The translations under genes and the position numbers were made by a program. A stretch of DNA of 64,000 bases. It comes from Pneumocystis sp. 'macacae'. Its lineage: Eukaryota > Ascomycota > Pneumocystomycetes > Pneumocystales > Pneumocystaceae. Every line of letters begins with the position of its first letter. The first letter of the stretch is position 1. The stretch is from assembly GCA_018127085.1 (NCBI GenBank), contig CM030725.1, forward strand, positions 434,001 through 498,000. Direction: 5' to 3'. Below are positions 46,340-58,472 of this stretch, in pieces. Below the pieces are notes generated by a model. It was given only the letters and a program-made list of their open reading frames with translations, searched no databases and had not been told where the DNA came from.

Positions 46340-48013
46340 ATGGCGGAGTGTGAGCACGGTAAGAGGATAATCATGCGATATTTTGATTTATCGGGAGATA
46401 CAGCTTGCATATACAAGTCTGGCAACAATAGCGGCAACTACAGGGCGTGTATTGGCACGTCCAGCAAGAAAACCTATGGGAGGAACTAGAACGGTGGCGC
46501 AAATGTCAATAGAAGTACAGGGAGAGCAACAGGAAAGAAAGATGAAGATGCAGCGCCAGTGTATGGGTTTACTTGGAGGAAGATGGGGAACGATGTCCTT
46601 AACCTCATTGTCTACAGTATCTTCGGGACTCCACATGGTGCCAAGTGTGTCGTTACGGAAATGGGGCAAAGAACATGCTCTTCAGTACCGAGAATTAGCA
46701 CTGAATATGTCTCAAGGATATGATGTTGAACACATATCATCATGGAAACCATATTTTAGTTCTCTTAGAGGAAAGAAGAAGTTTTTTTCTAGATCACCGA
46801 AAACAATGATTCGTCACTTGTACCCGTTTAAATCAAAGCGTCCTGCGCCGTGTTTGGTATCAATTTATGATGTAGATAATCAACGTCCTTGTTCTATTTT
46901 TAGTATGGATAGTATTTATGAGTTTTCAAACGATAGCATGGTTTTTTCGGATCCTGAATTTATTTCGTACAAATATTCAGCATCACCATCTATAATACCC
47001 TCCTTAATTATAAAGGATATACCATTAAATATTTATGCTATGCATAAAAATGAGAAATCTATGTTTAATAAAGATATTTATATGGATGAAAACTGTAATC
47101 TTCGTGTCGACCAGCTTTTCGAGGTCATCAATCCGTTAAATAAGCTTGCGATTAATGATAAGAAAGTTTATGAATGTTCGCAATTACCGAATAGACAGTT
47201 ATCGCATCCTGTTTGCAATTTTTCGGATGAAAATTCTTTTAGTAAAATGAAATCATTGCATCTTAATACTTGCAAAAACCTTGATAATATATCGAATGAT
47301 ATTTTATGGGATAATTTTAATGAAATTGAACATACTGATCAGAAAAAAACGTTTGACTCTTTTGCACCTACAAACATGTTTTTAATGAATAAAAGAGTGC
47401 CAAGTTTTTATTCGCAACGTAATGAATTTGAATGGAATAAGGAATACATGAAAGAGAGTATGCTGTATATCTTTTTATTTTCTTTTTCTTATTTTTTTAT
47501 TTAGAGTCAAATGAAGTATGGGATGAAGATTTTGATGCAGATATTATTATACCAATAGATATTGCTAAACGACAAGATTCTATTAGAAGTCATCTTGGCA
47601 GTATACGGAAATTTGCATCATTAATTGAAGGTTATTCTATTTATTTCAGTCTAAACTTATAACAATATCTAGATTTAAAAGATTTAAGAAAAATTGCACA
47701 AAAAGAAGGTGATAATGATGAAATATGGCCTGAAGTAGAAGCAATTATTGCACTGGGGACTTTGGAAAATGATGTATTAGATATGCATGAATATGATTCT
47801 TTAAATAGTTCATCTCTTGATGAAAAGCAAAATTTGCTTAGGGAAGTTATTATGAGAGCAATAGGAAAACAGTTTCCTACTGGTGAGCGAATCGGTTTAA
47901 ATCCCGATAACTTGTCGGGGTTTGTTAATTATGCAAGCTTATTAAAAGAAAAATGTCAAGGAATTGTTGATCCTATTCATACTTTTTCTAGTATTACTCA
48001 TCAAGATGTTTAA
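46340..48013 (+). CDS. BYR4: Byr4/Bfa1-like GAP subunit of the septation network
   Basis: Byr4 with Cdc16 forms the two-component GAP for the Spg1 GTPase at the spindle pole body. The identity rests on the C-terminal part: SNEVWDEDFDADIIIPIDIAKRQ, SIRSHLGSIRKFASLIE|DLKDLRKIAQ, and EIWPEVEAIIALG, the conserved Byr4 tail. The middle exon (about 46680-47500) is Ser/Asn-rich with a basic patch (RGKKKFFSRSPKTMIRHLYPF). The 5' end is unclear. The block 46340-46700 is GC-richer than the rest and open in more than one frame. The ATG at 46340 gives MAECEH and then a possible GTAAGA intron. An alternative in-frame start lies further in the long exon. The C-terminus is confident; the N-terminus is not. 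Confidence 0.65.
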
Positions 48014-48324
48014 AAATACTGGTTTGTATTCTTTAGTAAATTATACTATAGATTTTGTATTTTATTTGGGTAATTAACATTTAAATATATCCTTTATTAA
48101 TTTTTAATCTGTTGTTTGATTTTTAAAGTAATAGAATTATTAGTAATTTTTCATGTTTCAAAATTATAAATTCTTTTTGCTTTTATTTTTTTATTTTGAT
48201 ATAAAAATTATAAGTTTGTAATTTATTTTTAAAAACATTTAAGCGTTCTATAGCTTTAAAAATTGAAAACATAAGAGTTTTAAAAAAATACAAAATATAT
48301 ATTCAAATTGATGGTATCGCTATT
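48014..48324. other. AT-rich intergenic region
   Basis: About 310 bp of AT-rich sequence upstream of SEC13, nothing recognised. Confidence 0.6.
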
Positions 48325-49514
48325 ATGTTTGATAAAAAATGTTAATATTTACTTAGTTTTCAACAGTAACGAATCAGCATACATTGGAAACCCAACATGA
48401 AGATATGATTGTAAGATGATTACTTAGAAACTGTTTTAGTTTTAAATATTGTTTAACCCTTTTAAATAGCATGATGCAGCCATGGATTATTATGGAAGAC
48501 GTCTAGCTACATGTTCATCTGACAAATCGATTAAAATTTTTGAGATTGATGGTGACCAACAACGACTAATAGAGACTTTAAAAGGGTAATAATATTATAT
48601 TGTTTTCCTCAGAAATATGATAATATTTTATTAGTCATGATGGTCCTGTATGGAGGGTTTTGTGGGCGCATCCTAAATTTGGTACAATTCTAGCTTCTTG
48701 TGGATATGATGCTCGTGTTATTATTTGGAAAGAAACAAACAATACATGGGCAAAACTTGCTGAATATAACTCCCATCAGGCATCGGGTATACATTATTTA
48801 ATTTTTCTTTATTTTATTCTGATATTACAGTTAATTCTATCAGCTGGGCACCACATGAACTAGGTGCTATTCTTGCATGTGGATCTTCAGATAGGAAAGT
48901 TTCTATCATAGACTTTAAAGATGATGGAACGTGGGATACACGGACGTTCCCTGCTCATTCCGTAGGATGCAATGCAGTTTCATGGTCTCCATCAACTCCA
49001 CCAGCATCTCTTATACGAACGGGAAAAAATCAAGACATAAGTTTTTTTAAAAAAATTGTTACAGGTGGTTCAGATAATTTGTTGAAAATATGGTCTTATA
49101 GGTGTGTTGTAATTTTAATACTTAAGATATAATTTTAATAAACAGTGTTGAACAAAATAATTGGGTGATTGAAGAGACATTGGAAGGACATACTGACTGG
49201 GTCAGAGATGTAGATTGGGCGCCAAATATTGGGTTGCCAAAGTCGTATATTGCATCTGCTTCTCAGGTATAAAAGGCATTTATAAATGTCATTAATTTTT
49301 GAAGGACAAAACTGTTATCATTTGGGTTCAAGAGGGTAATTCTCCCTGGAAAAAAGTTTATTTGTCAGATAAACCTTTTCCGGATGTTGTGTGGCGTGTT
49401 AGCTGGTCTCTTTTGGGCAATATTCTTGCTGTTAGTTGTGGAGATAATCGTATATATTTATATAAGGAGACACTTAAGGGAACGTTCAAACAAATTAATG
49501 AAATTACAAATTGA
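48325..49514 (+). CDS. SEC13: COPII coat/nuclear pore protein Sec13
   Basis: Six-bladed WD40 protein of the COPII outer coat and Nup84 complex. [104 protein letters not shown] and [16 protein letters not shown] follow in order. The C-terminal blade is [22 protein letters not shown], ending KQINEITN at 49514. All are diagnostic of Sec13 rather than Seh1. At least five introns of about 40-50 nt are inferred. The first exon is the weak point: ATG at 48325 plus a 26-nt intron gives MFDKK before [14 protein letters not shown]. Confidence 0.93.
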
Positions 49515-49632
49515 TTTTGTAAAAAGATGTATATTAACTAAATATATTTTCTTGTTTTTGCATTAATAATTATTTCCTATGAATATGTTTTTGTTTAACG
49601 TTACAAAATTATTTTTAAAAATAAATTTTATA

Positions 49633-50544
49633 ATGATTATTGAAAAATCTTCAAAAGAGCCTGAATGTAGACAACTCGTTAAGAAGCTTGCGTCTAATGG
49701 TAATAAAATGTCTTGAATTTTTTAATTTAATATTTTTTAGATAAAAAAACTCGAGATTCTGCAGTTATATCTTTATCTCATTTTTTATCTTTAAAAAAAC
49801 AGTTAGACTATTCAGAACTTCTGAAACTTTGGAAGGGGCTGTTTTATTGTTATATTTTATTTTTTTATATTTTTTATTGATTTTTTATAAGGCATGTGGA
49901 TGAGTGATCGTTCATTTACTCAACAAAAACTGGCAAATGATTTAGCAGATTTAGTTTCTAAGTGTTCTATAGACAATGCTTTATTATTTTTAAATGCTTT
50001 TTGGGAAACTATATGTCGAGAATGGATTTCAATAGATGTTTTAAGGTTTTAGATATTATTGATGATATTTTCTAAAATTTCTCTAGATTAAATAAGTTTT
50101 ATCTTTTAATACGTAAATATATTGAACAAGGGTTTCGTGTTTGTATGGCATCTTCATGGTCACAAGAAGTACTAAAAAAATATATTTTTATATTAAAGTC
50201 TATTCCTTTGAAGTATATTATTTAAATAATATAATTGTTATTGATAATACTATAGTCCAATGAATCCTAAAATCCCAAATAGCATTCGTTATCATGTTTC
50301 AGATGTTTATTTAGATGAGCTTTATAAAGTCTCATCTGAGAAAATTCAAATTCAAAATTTTCCTATTCAAATATTTTTAGAACCATTTGTATATTTATTT
50401 AAAAAAACTTCAGATAAACATGTACGGAAACGAGTATTAGAAAATGTATTTCAAGATAAACGTATTGAGTTATGGTTAAACAAGAATGGCGATGATTATG
50501 GTTCTAATTTTAAAATGTTAGATATAAATGATGATATTAGTTAG
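49633..50544 (+). CDS. RRP1: ribosomal RNA processing protein Rrp1 (Nop52)
   Basis: Nucleolar factor for 27S pre-rRNA processing and 60S assembly. The protein starts [31 protein letters not shown], followed by [63 protein letters not shown]. The block [20 protein letters not shown] and an ending [25 protein letters not shown] are characteristic of the NOP52 domain. KLWKGL-x-YC-MWMSD is the most diagnostic part. About 240 residues, near yeast Rrp1 (278). Introns occur at 49703, 49850, 50047 and 50211, approximately. A third ribosome-assembly gene in the window. Confidence 0.9.
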
Positions 50545-51055
50545 ATACTCTATAAAAGAATAATTTGCATTTGATTATTAATAATGATTTTAAAATAAAT
50601 TATGGGCATGAAAATTATAATTTAACAAGTTATGAATAATAATAATAAATATGAAATCAATGTTTATATTTTGTTCAAAATAGTTTATTATCAATTACAT
50701 TTAAGCTTTTTAATAAATTTGAAAATCGTTGACATTTGATATTCTTTGGCTTTTATAAATATGAATAAAGATATATAAGGATAGATTGGTTTTTCTATAT
50801 TTCTTTTAAAAAATAATCGCATATTTTTATTTTTAAAGAAATTTTAAATTTATTTTTTCTATTATTAAATTATTTAATTTTGATTTTAATAAAAATACTA
50901 GTAAAAAAAATATATAAATTTAATTCTTTTTAGAATAAAAATTAATATTTTATGTACAAATTCATTGAATAAATCAAAATGGTAACAAATATAAATCAAT
51001 CTTGTATAATGAATTGATATTATAATTAACTCAATATTTTTTATTTTTTGCATTA
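50545..51055. other. AT-rich gap between convergent genes
   Basis: About 510 bp of very AT-rich sequence between RRP1 and SEC26 stops. Nothing recognised. Confidence 0.6.
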
Positions 51056-54000
51056 TCATTTTTTGTTAATAAGTTCACCAATAGATAAAGCAATTCCCTG
51101 TGTTTTTGATCGTATTCTAATATGACCTGTAATGTAATTATTGTTTTGCTTTTGAATACTAACATTCATTAAAGCATCTTCCCCAAAAATACTTTTAGCA
51201 TATAAATTTGCACTAAGGAAATCACAATCTTCTTTTAATGTTTCTGAAGAAAGACACGTCATATTCGTTTTAGTCATGAGCTCATTTAAAAATTCTTTTA
51301 AATCTTGATTGGTTAGAGATGATATATTTACTTTGTTTTCCCATTCAAATTCAGTCCACATATTTCGAAATTGATTTTCTGAACAATATGATGGCCGAAT
51401 ATAATCTACAACATCAACATGAATATCGTTAAATATAATAATATTAGAATCTTGAGATCCTACACCCTCATATGCACAATTTCCAAATATAATACCAGTG
51501 TCAGTAGATAAAACTTTTATAACTACCTGAACTTTTAAAAAATCATACGGAGCAAGATTATGTATAGGAGGTCGCTCAATAATTTTTAAATTGCCTAATG
51601 TTGCAAATTCTATAGAAAGATTTTGTAAAGTCATAGACAATTGATTTACTAAAAGAATATCTAATATAATATCAAATTGATGAACTTTTATATATGCTTC
51701 TACATATATAGGATCAGAAAATCCGGTAAGCTGAACGATTTTTTTTAAATTTAATGAAAAAAAATCAAAATTTGCTTCTCCATTTATAGCTTTAGATATT
51801 TCTAGTTGAACCTTATTTAATTAGACCAATAATAAACATAATTAACATATTCTTACTAAATCTATTCCTGCTATATTCGATTTGCTAGCTAAAAGGCTAG
51901 GAATGATGACATCATCAGGCTGTAAAATATTTTTTTTTTTTAATGAGCCAGAAGCCTTTTCTTTATTTTCCTCAATTGATAACATTTTAATAAAAGCATT
52001 TCTGGTATCCTTAAGGAAAATATCTTTTATAGAAGAATTGTTTTGATATTCAATTAAACTCTTTAAGCAAATTAAAATCCGGTCGATAGAATCTTCATCA
52101 ATATGTGTCTTAACATACTTTGACTGGCCTATTCTAATAATTCCAGTCATTATAAGCATACCTTCTGCACACATGAAGTTAAGTTTAGATGTATTTTTCG
52201 AAACTTCTGAATAACGCATAATAAGTTTAACAAGAGTTGATGATAAAACAGATCCAAGATAATAATCGCCATCTAATATTAAAGCTATATTGATATTAAG
52301 AAAAATATTATTAAAAAATAATCATAATATACATCTTAATACAGGTTTTTCAGAAACTTTCATCGATTTAAGGTTCTCGATCATCCGTGTTTCAGATATT
52401 AAAGCTGATTCAGTTGCATAGGTACCGTCTGGTAAAACTTTTCGTGAATTATGCAAAAGATTAGATCCATTATTATCATTAATATCCTGATTAATATTGT
52501 CTTGAATTTTTTCGGCAAATTTTTGTTCAGTGGTAAGAATGGGCATTTCTCCAATATTACTTCGAATATGTTCCCAAACATTTTGAATATCTTTATATGT
52601 AAACAAAAAAAAAGCATAATAAGATTATTAACCTTCTTCATCTATACAATATTCCCCAACAATCCATAAAATACCACGAGATGTTTTTCCCGATTTTATT
52701 TCTCCTAATTTTAATAATAACTTTTCTATAATTGATTTACGAAAAATGAGAAACTTTTCAGCCACTTTTCTATCATTTTTATCAGAAAAATAACCAATAT
52801 ACTCTCTAAAGACTTTACTTAGCAAATAATATTACATCTGTTGCAGAGGTAGTGTTAAAATTACTAATAAATTCCATTAAAATATCTATAACGATTCCTA
52901 GAGTTTTGGGATACTTAGTTGCACAAAGATGCAAAGAATGTGTTAATAATTGTAAATATTCACTCTGTTTTAATTAATATTAGCAATATGTGGTTTAAAT
53001 TATACTTCTTTGTGATCCTGTTTAATGGTTTTAACTAATTCTTTTTTTAATAATAATACTACATCTTCAACATTTCTACTAGAAAGCATTTCCATAGAAA
53101 CATCTAAGGCTTTTTTTCGAATACTAATATCAGAACTATTTAAATAAATATCAAAATTATAAATGTAAAAAATAAACCTTGATAGAATAGAAAGAACTTC
53201 CATTATGAGATCATCTAAAACATTATTGTTTTTTTTTCTGAGATTGTCAATCTTGTCTAACATTATAAGCTTTGCATTATTATCAGCTTCTTTCATCATA
53301 AGATTAATAAATTTTCGAGTAACAGCTAAGTTTTATTTTAGATTATTTTATTAAAAAGTGATATTCGTAAACCTATAATAGTTTCTGAATTAGAACTAAG
53401 GAAAGTTAAAGTTGTAGCTGCCTCAAATACAATAGTATTTGTCCCAGATTCAAGAAGATCATATATAAGAGGAAAATATTGTATCTATACAAAAATTAAA
53501 AATTTTTATAAAACAAAAAAATATTACTTTGTTGTTGGGATTTATTGATGAATCTTTTCTAATAAATTCAATAACAGCAAGTTGCATTAATTCGTCCATA
53601 GAAGTTACTGTATTTAATTGTTGTGAAAGATATTTTCCTGCCATTTCATGATCCATTCCATATAAACTAACAAAAGCATTACGTTTACATATTTGATCTG
53701 TTTCCTAAAGATATTATATTAAAATAAATAATTATAATATCAAATATACAATAGCAAGAAAACTAAGAATAAGATCTGGAGCATCCGGAATAAGGTTAGG
53801 AAAATTGCTGTAAATAGAAAAAACGGCCATAACAGCATTTTTTCTGACATAAGAATGTCGATGTTCCTATACTTATAAGTAAATAAAGTTTATATTAAGA
53901 TAAAGATACTAGACAAGATCTAGTAGCTGGAAGTAAAGGTTCAAGAATTTCAGGCTCTTTAAGTTTAGAAATAAACCGTAACGTAGTACCACGGATATAT

Positions 54001-54414
54001 TCATTTGGATGTTGAAGGTCTCCACGAATAGCATTACTAAATAAACGTGTTCAAATAATAAAAAATAACAAAAAAACTTACCATGCAAGAATCATTTCTT
54101 GTTTCATTTTTCCATCTAATTTTAAATTAAATTAAAAAAATATAAAAAGCAGTTAAACCTGGACTATGTTTTAAACAAATTTCCCAATAATAATATAACA
54201 ATTTTTTCAAAGTTTTATTACGTGATGGTATAACAAACCGAATAACATGCATAAGAAGTTGCGGCATATCATTTCCATTGCACATAATAACAAGAATTGT
54301 TTTCATCGCATCTATCTTTATTTCATCATCTTTTGACTCAAGTGCTATTTTTAATTGTTCTATAGTAGGAATATCATATGGACTGTCTTGATAAATTAAA
54401 GTATAGGATATCAT
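51056..54414 (-). CDS. SEC26: coatomer beta subunit (beta-COP)
   Basis: Adaptor-like subunit of the COPI coat on Golgi-to-ER vesicles. The N-terminus (ATG at 54414) reads [24 protein letters not shown], then [36 protein letters not shown], a near-invariant beta-COP start. HEAT-type helices follow through small exons, including [38 protein letters not shown] and [10 protein letters not shown]. The C-terminal appendage has [32 protein letters not shown] and [18 protein letters not shown] at 51056. At least ten introns are present. GILW-x-x-GEY and DGTYATES are the strongest motifs. It is divergent from Mago, with start codons 122 bp apart. Confidence 0.93.
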
Positions 54415-54536
54415 TCCAAATAAATAAACACTGAATATCCTTTAACTATAGATGTTAATATTTCTCAATGACTTGATCTTTTTATACTTTTTAATCTTTT
54501 TGTCGTTTCGATAATTCATAAAATTTAAAAAACGCA

Positions 54537-55266
54537 ATGGTATTAAAAAAAGAAGCTTTTTATTTAAGATATTAGTAACTTAGAAAAATTACTAGTGTTC
54601 TTTAATTAATGAAATTTACAGTTCAGGACATACTGGACGTTTTGGTCATGAATTTTTGGGTGAAAATTATAAATCATAAAACATATATAGGAATGCTAAA
54701 TCTTATAATAGAATTTGATTTTCGTGCGGATGGAACATCACGTTATGCTAATAACTCAAATTACAGGAATGATTCGTTGATCCGTAAAGAAAGTATGACA
54801 ATATTTTTATGAATAAAAGTTAATGTTTTCTCTTTTTTGTAGTGCGTGTAAGTCAGTCAATCATAGCAGAGCTCAAGAGGATTATTGAAGATAGCGAGAT
54901 TATGAAGTACGTATTTCTTTTTTTTTTTATTTCTAAATAAAATAAAAAGAGAAGATGATTCAAGATGGCCAAAAAAGGATAAAGATGGACGACAAGAATT
55001 AGAAATACGGCTTGGAAACAAACATATATCATTTGAAGTACATTTCTGTTTTAACTATAGAGATTCTTATCTTTATAGACAGCAAAAATAGGATCACTAG
55101 TAGATGTTCAAGAAAGCGAAGATCCTGAAGGCTTACGTGTATTTTATTATCTTGTTCAAGGTATTTTGATTGTTTAATTTCTATAAAATTGATTTCGAGC
55201 TGCATAGATCTTAAGGCTTTTAGCTTTAGTCTTATATCTTTGCATTTCAAGATAAGGCCTATTTAA
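54537..55266 (+). CDS. MAGO: exon-junction-complex protein Mago nashi
   Basis: Binds Y14 in the exon junction complex. The true start is a short exon at 54537-54574, [13 protein letters not shown], joined to [33 protein letters not shown]. This restores the family N-terminus FYLRYY-x-GH-x-G-x-FGHEFLEFEF-x-[56 protein letters not shown], and [33 protein letters not shown] follow, close to invariant. At least six short introns in a protein of about 150 residues make this the most finely split gene seen here. An unspliced reading starting at 54609 would give a wrong frame. Confidence 0.96.
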
Positions 55267-55568
55267 AAGTTTATTTTTATAATTTTTTGAATATTTTTAA
55301 AAATTCAATACTTATTAATGTTTATTGACAATAATTAATAATTAAAAAAATTAAAACTATAATATATTTAATTCTTTAAATCTTAAAAAAATGTTATCTA
55401 TAATTTTTTGTTAATATTTTAAAACTTTTTTTATATAATTTGAAATACGATAACCGTAATAAAAAACGATTTAACCATAAAAAGTTTTAAAATATTTTTG
55501 ATTAAAATAAAATTGTAAATATTTTTAATAAATTTGTATTTTAACAAACAAAACTATAATATAAACTT

Positions 55569-57560
55569 ATGTTAAAAAAAAAGAAAGAAAACACGGGAAA
55601 AAATATAGATTCTTTAGATGGAGAAATATATGAGGTAGAGTTTTATAAATAGAAATGAGATTTTCTTAAACTTGAAGGTAGAAAGAATTTGTGAAGAGTT
55701 TGTACAAGAAGATGTAAATTTTTTGTTTTTTAAGGAAACAAATAATTTATAATTAGGGAAGTATTCTTTATAGGATATCATGGAAAGGTTATTCAAAAGA
55801 TTTTGATACATGGGAACCTATTGAAAACTTAATTGATTGCAAGCATGCTCTTGAAGATTGGAATCGTTTTAAAAACTCTACTTCATTAAAAAAAAAACGA
55901 AAAACTCTTTTAAATAAATATACGAAAAAAAAAAATATATTTAAAAGTAGTTTACCTGAAGACGATAAAGTTATTGAGTTACCTCTAAAAAAACCTTTTT
56001 CTTTGAAAAATATTTCAAAATCGGATAATGTACAAGGTATATTTAAAGAAAATCAAATAAATAATATAGAAATTGCTACTGATAAAAAAGATTTAATTAC
56101 TAAAAAAGACAAAGCTTGTGAGTTTAAATTAGAAAATGATTTATCTCTTGATATTTTAAATTCCTCTAAAAGTAGTTTGTTAGAAACATTTTCTACAGAA
56201 AATTGTTCACTTAATTCTATTAATAGAAGATCCAAGCCTATTTCTGAAAATGTGACTAATCTTTTTAAATTTTACTTTTTTAATCTTCATTTAGAAAGTA
56301 TTATTTACTAAAACGAAAAAAAATCAAAAAAAGTTTTTTTGTGATTCGTTTACAGATTTTTCTCTATCACTGGAATCTAATGCATTGGATAGTTTTTTGC
56401 TTAATTCAGCTTCTGAACATATTGAAAGTTTTTCTCACGTACAAAATCAAGTAAACATTATTTATAATAAATTCATTTATTTTTAAAACTAATAATTTAC
56501 AAGATAGTAACCAAATCGGATAATTTCAGCAATCCATCCAATACTATTGTTAAAATTAATGAACCTATATGCGATTTTTATAAAAAAGATTTTAAATCTT
56601 CTAAATTTATAAATAGACAGAAATTAAACCCTATATTACCGTTTTCTCCAGAAAACGATAGAAATATATTTATAGAAAAGCTGGATAGGTTATTAGGGCC
56701 TCCAGTTTTCCTTATTAATGAAATTGATTCTGATCTATCTCCTTCTGATTTTGAATTTATAACTTCTTATAAATATGGATTAGGAGTAGAGCCTCGAAAT
56801 CCTATGTTTATTTCTGGTTGTAGTTGCTCAAAAGATGGATGTGATCTCAAAAATCCTGATTCTTGTCAATGTCTTGAAGATTCTAATAATAAAGATTTCT
56901 CTTATGACGAATATGGAAGAATTCGCTCTCATACTTCAATAATTTATGAATGTAATGAAAATTGCGATTGTGGAATAAAATGCCCTAATAGGGTAGTTCA
57001 AAGAGGACGTAAAATACCTTTAGATATTTTTAAAACTAAACATAAAGGCTGGGGTAACTCTATTTTTCTCTTTATTTTTATTAAATATTTAAGGTTTGCG
57101 CAGTCCACGATTTATTAAAGCAGGAACATTCATAGGTGTATATTTAGGGGAATTAATATGTCAATCTGAAGCTGAAGCCCGTGGTAAAAAGTATGACCAT
57201 ATTGGTATTACTTATTTATTTGATCTTGATCTTTTTGAAGATCAGGTTGATGATTATTATACTATTGATGCACAATATTGTGGAGACGTAACACGATTTA
57301 TAAATCATTCATGTGATCCTAATCTTGCTATTTATACTGTTTTGAGAGATAAAAGTGATTATAAAATTTATGATATAGCCTTATTTGCTATTAAAGATAT
57401 TCCTCCTTTAGAAGAACTTTGCTTTGATTATAGTGGTAGAAATAATGAAGATGAGTTAGGATTTTTTGGAAATTATTCAAATTCTAAATATATAAATCTT
57501 AGAAATAAACAACCTTGTTATTGTGGATCAGCTAATTGTAGAGGATGGTTATTTGGGTAG
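55569..57560 (+). CDS. CLR4: Clr4/SUV39-type H3K9 methyltransferase
   Basis: Heterochromatin histone methyltransferase with chromodomain, pre-SET, SET and post-SET. The chromodomain spans two introns: EIYE|VERICEEFVQED|GSILYRISWKGYSKDFDTWEPIENL. A Lys/Ser-rich hinge follows. Pre-SET begins GCSCSKDGCDLKNPDSCQC and continues CNENCDCGIKCPNRVVQRG. The SET domain shows HKGWG|LRSPRFIKAGTFIG, YLGELI, the pocket RFINHSCDPN, FAIKDIPPLEELCFDYSG. Post-SET is CYCGSANCRGWLFG at the stop (57560). All zinc and active-site residues appear intact. Hinge exons around 56310-56510 are less certain. Presence with a Clr2-like gene implies a functioning H3K9/SHREC silencing pathway, which is inference. Confidence 0.95.
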
Positions 57561-58472
57561 TTTTTATTTACATATTTTTAAACATAAATTTGTTGATTTT
57601 TTATTATAAAATTATATATTATAAAAAATAATAAATTTAGTTTATATATCAAAATTATAAAATGATTTAGTAAATGGGTTTTATAATGGATAATGACTAT
57701 TATTGTTTTCATATATTTTTTAATATGATTGATTCAATATTTGCAAATTCAAAAAGTACTTTATTTTAATGACCTATATTCATAAATAAGAAAAAGCCTG
57801 AATAAACAATTGACAATTTTAAATTATTGAAAACATGAAAACAAAATTATGTATATTAAAAAATATATATATATATTTAGATAAAACATTAAATAGAAAT
57901 TAACTGAGGTCAAAGACGCTAAATTTTAATCTTATATTAATATTTTGATTTATTAGAATGTTTTTATTATTAATATTTTTTGTTTTAATGTTAATTATTT
58001 CTTTCAGGTTATCTTAATTTTTAAAAAAAAACAAAAATATTTATAAAAATCAAACTATTATAATATTTAATCTAATTAAAATTCAAATGATATAGATAAA
58101 TATTTTATAATAAAACGTAATGTTATTTTCATATTTAAATATTTTATTAGATATCTTAATTTTATTATATTTTTTAAGTTTTTAACTTAGTAAAAAAAAT
58201 CAAATCAAAATATTGATTATATATTTTTTTTCTTGAAAAAATATAATAGATCATATTTTTAAAATTATTATAAATATATTAAATTTAAAATGTATGTTAA
58301 GTATAAAAAATATATACTATTTAATAGTTTTAATAATATTTATAAAATTTAAAAACTATTAATTTAATATAATGTTTTTGATTAAATCCTAAAAATAACT
58401 TCGAAAAATTTTTAAATAACTTAAAATAATTTAATCAATTTTTTTATATTTATTTACAACTTGATTGCTTAT
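57561..58472. other. AT-rich intergenic region
   Basis: About 900 bp, among the most AT-rich sequence of the window, with long A and T runs. No gene or RNA was recognised. Confidence 0.6.

Noticed and set aside
46388..46669. Minus-strand 93-codon frame in the Byr4 5' block
   Set aside because: No recognisable motif, and it is antisense to the plus-strand gene; probably a composition effect.
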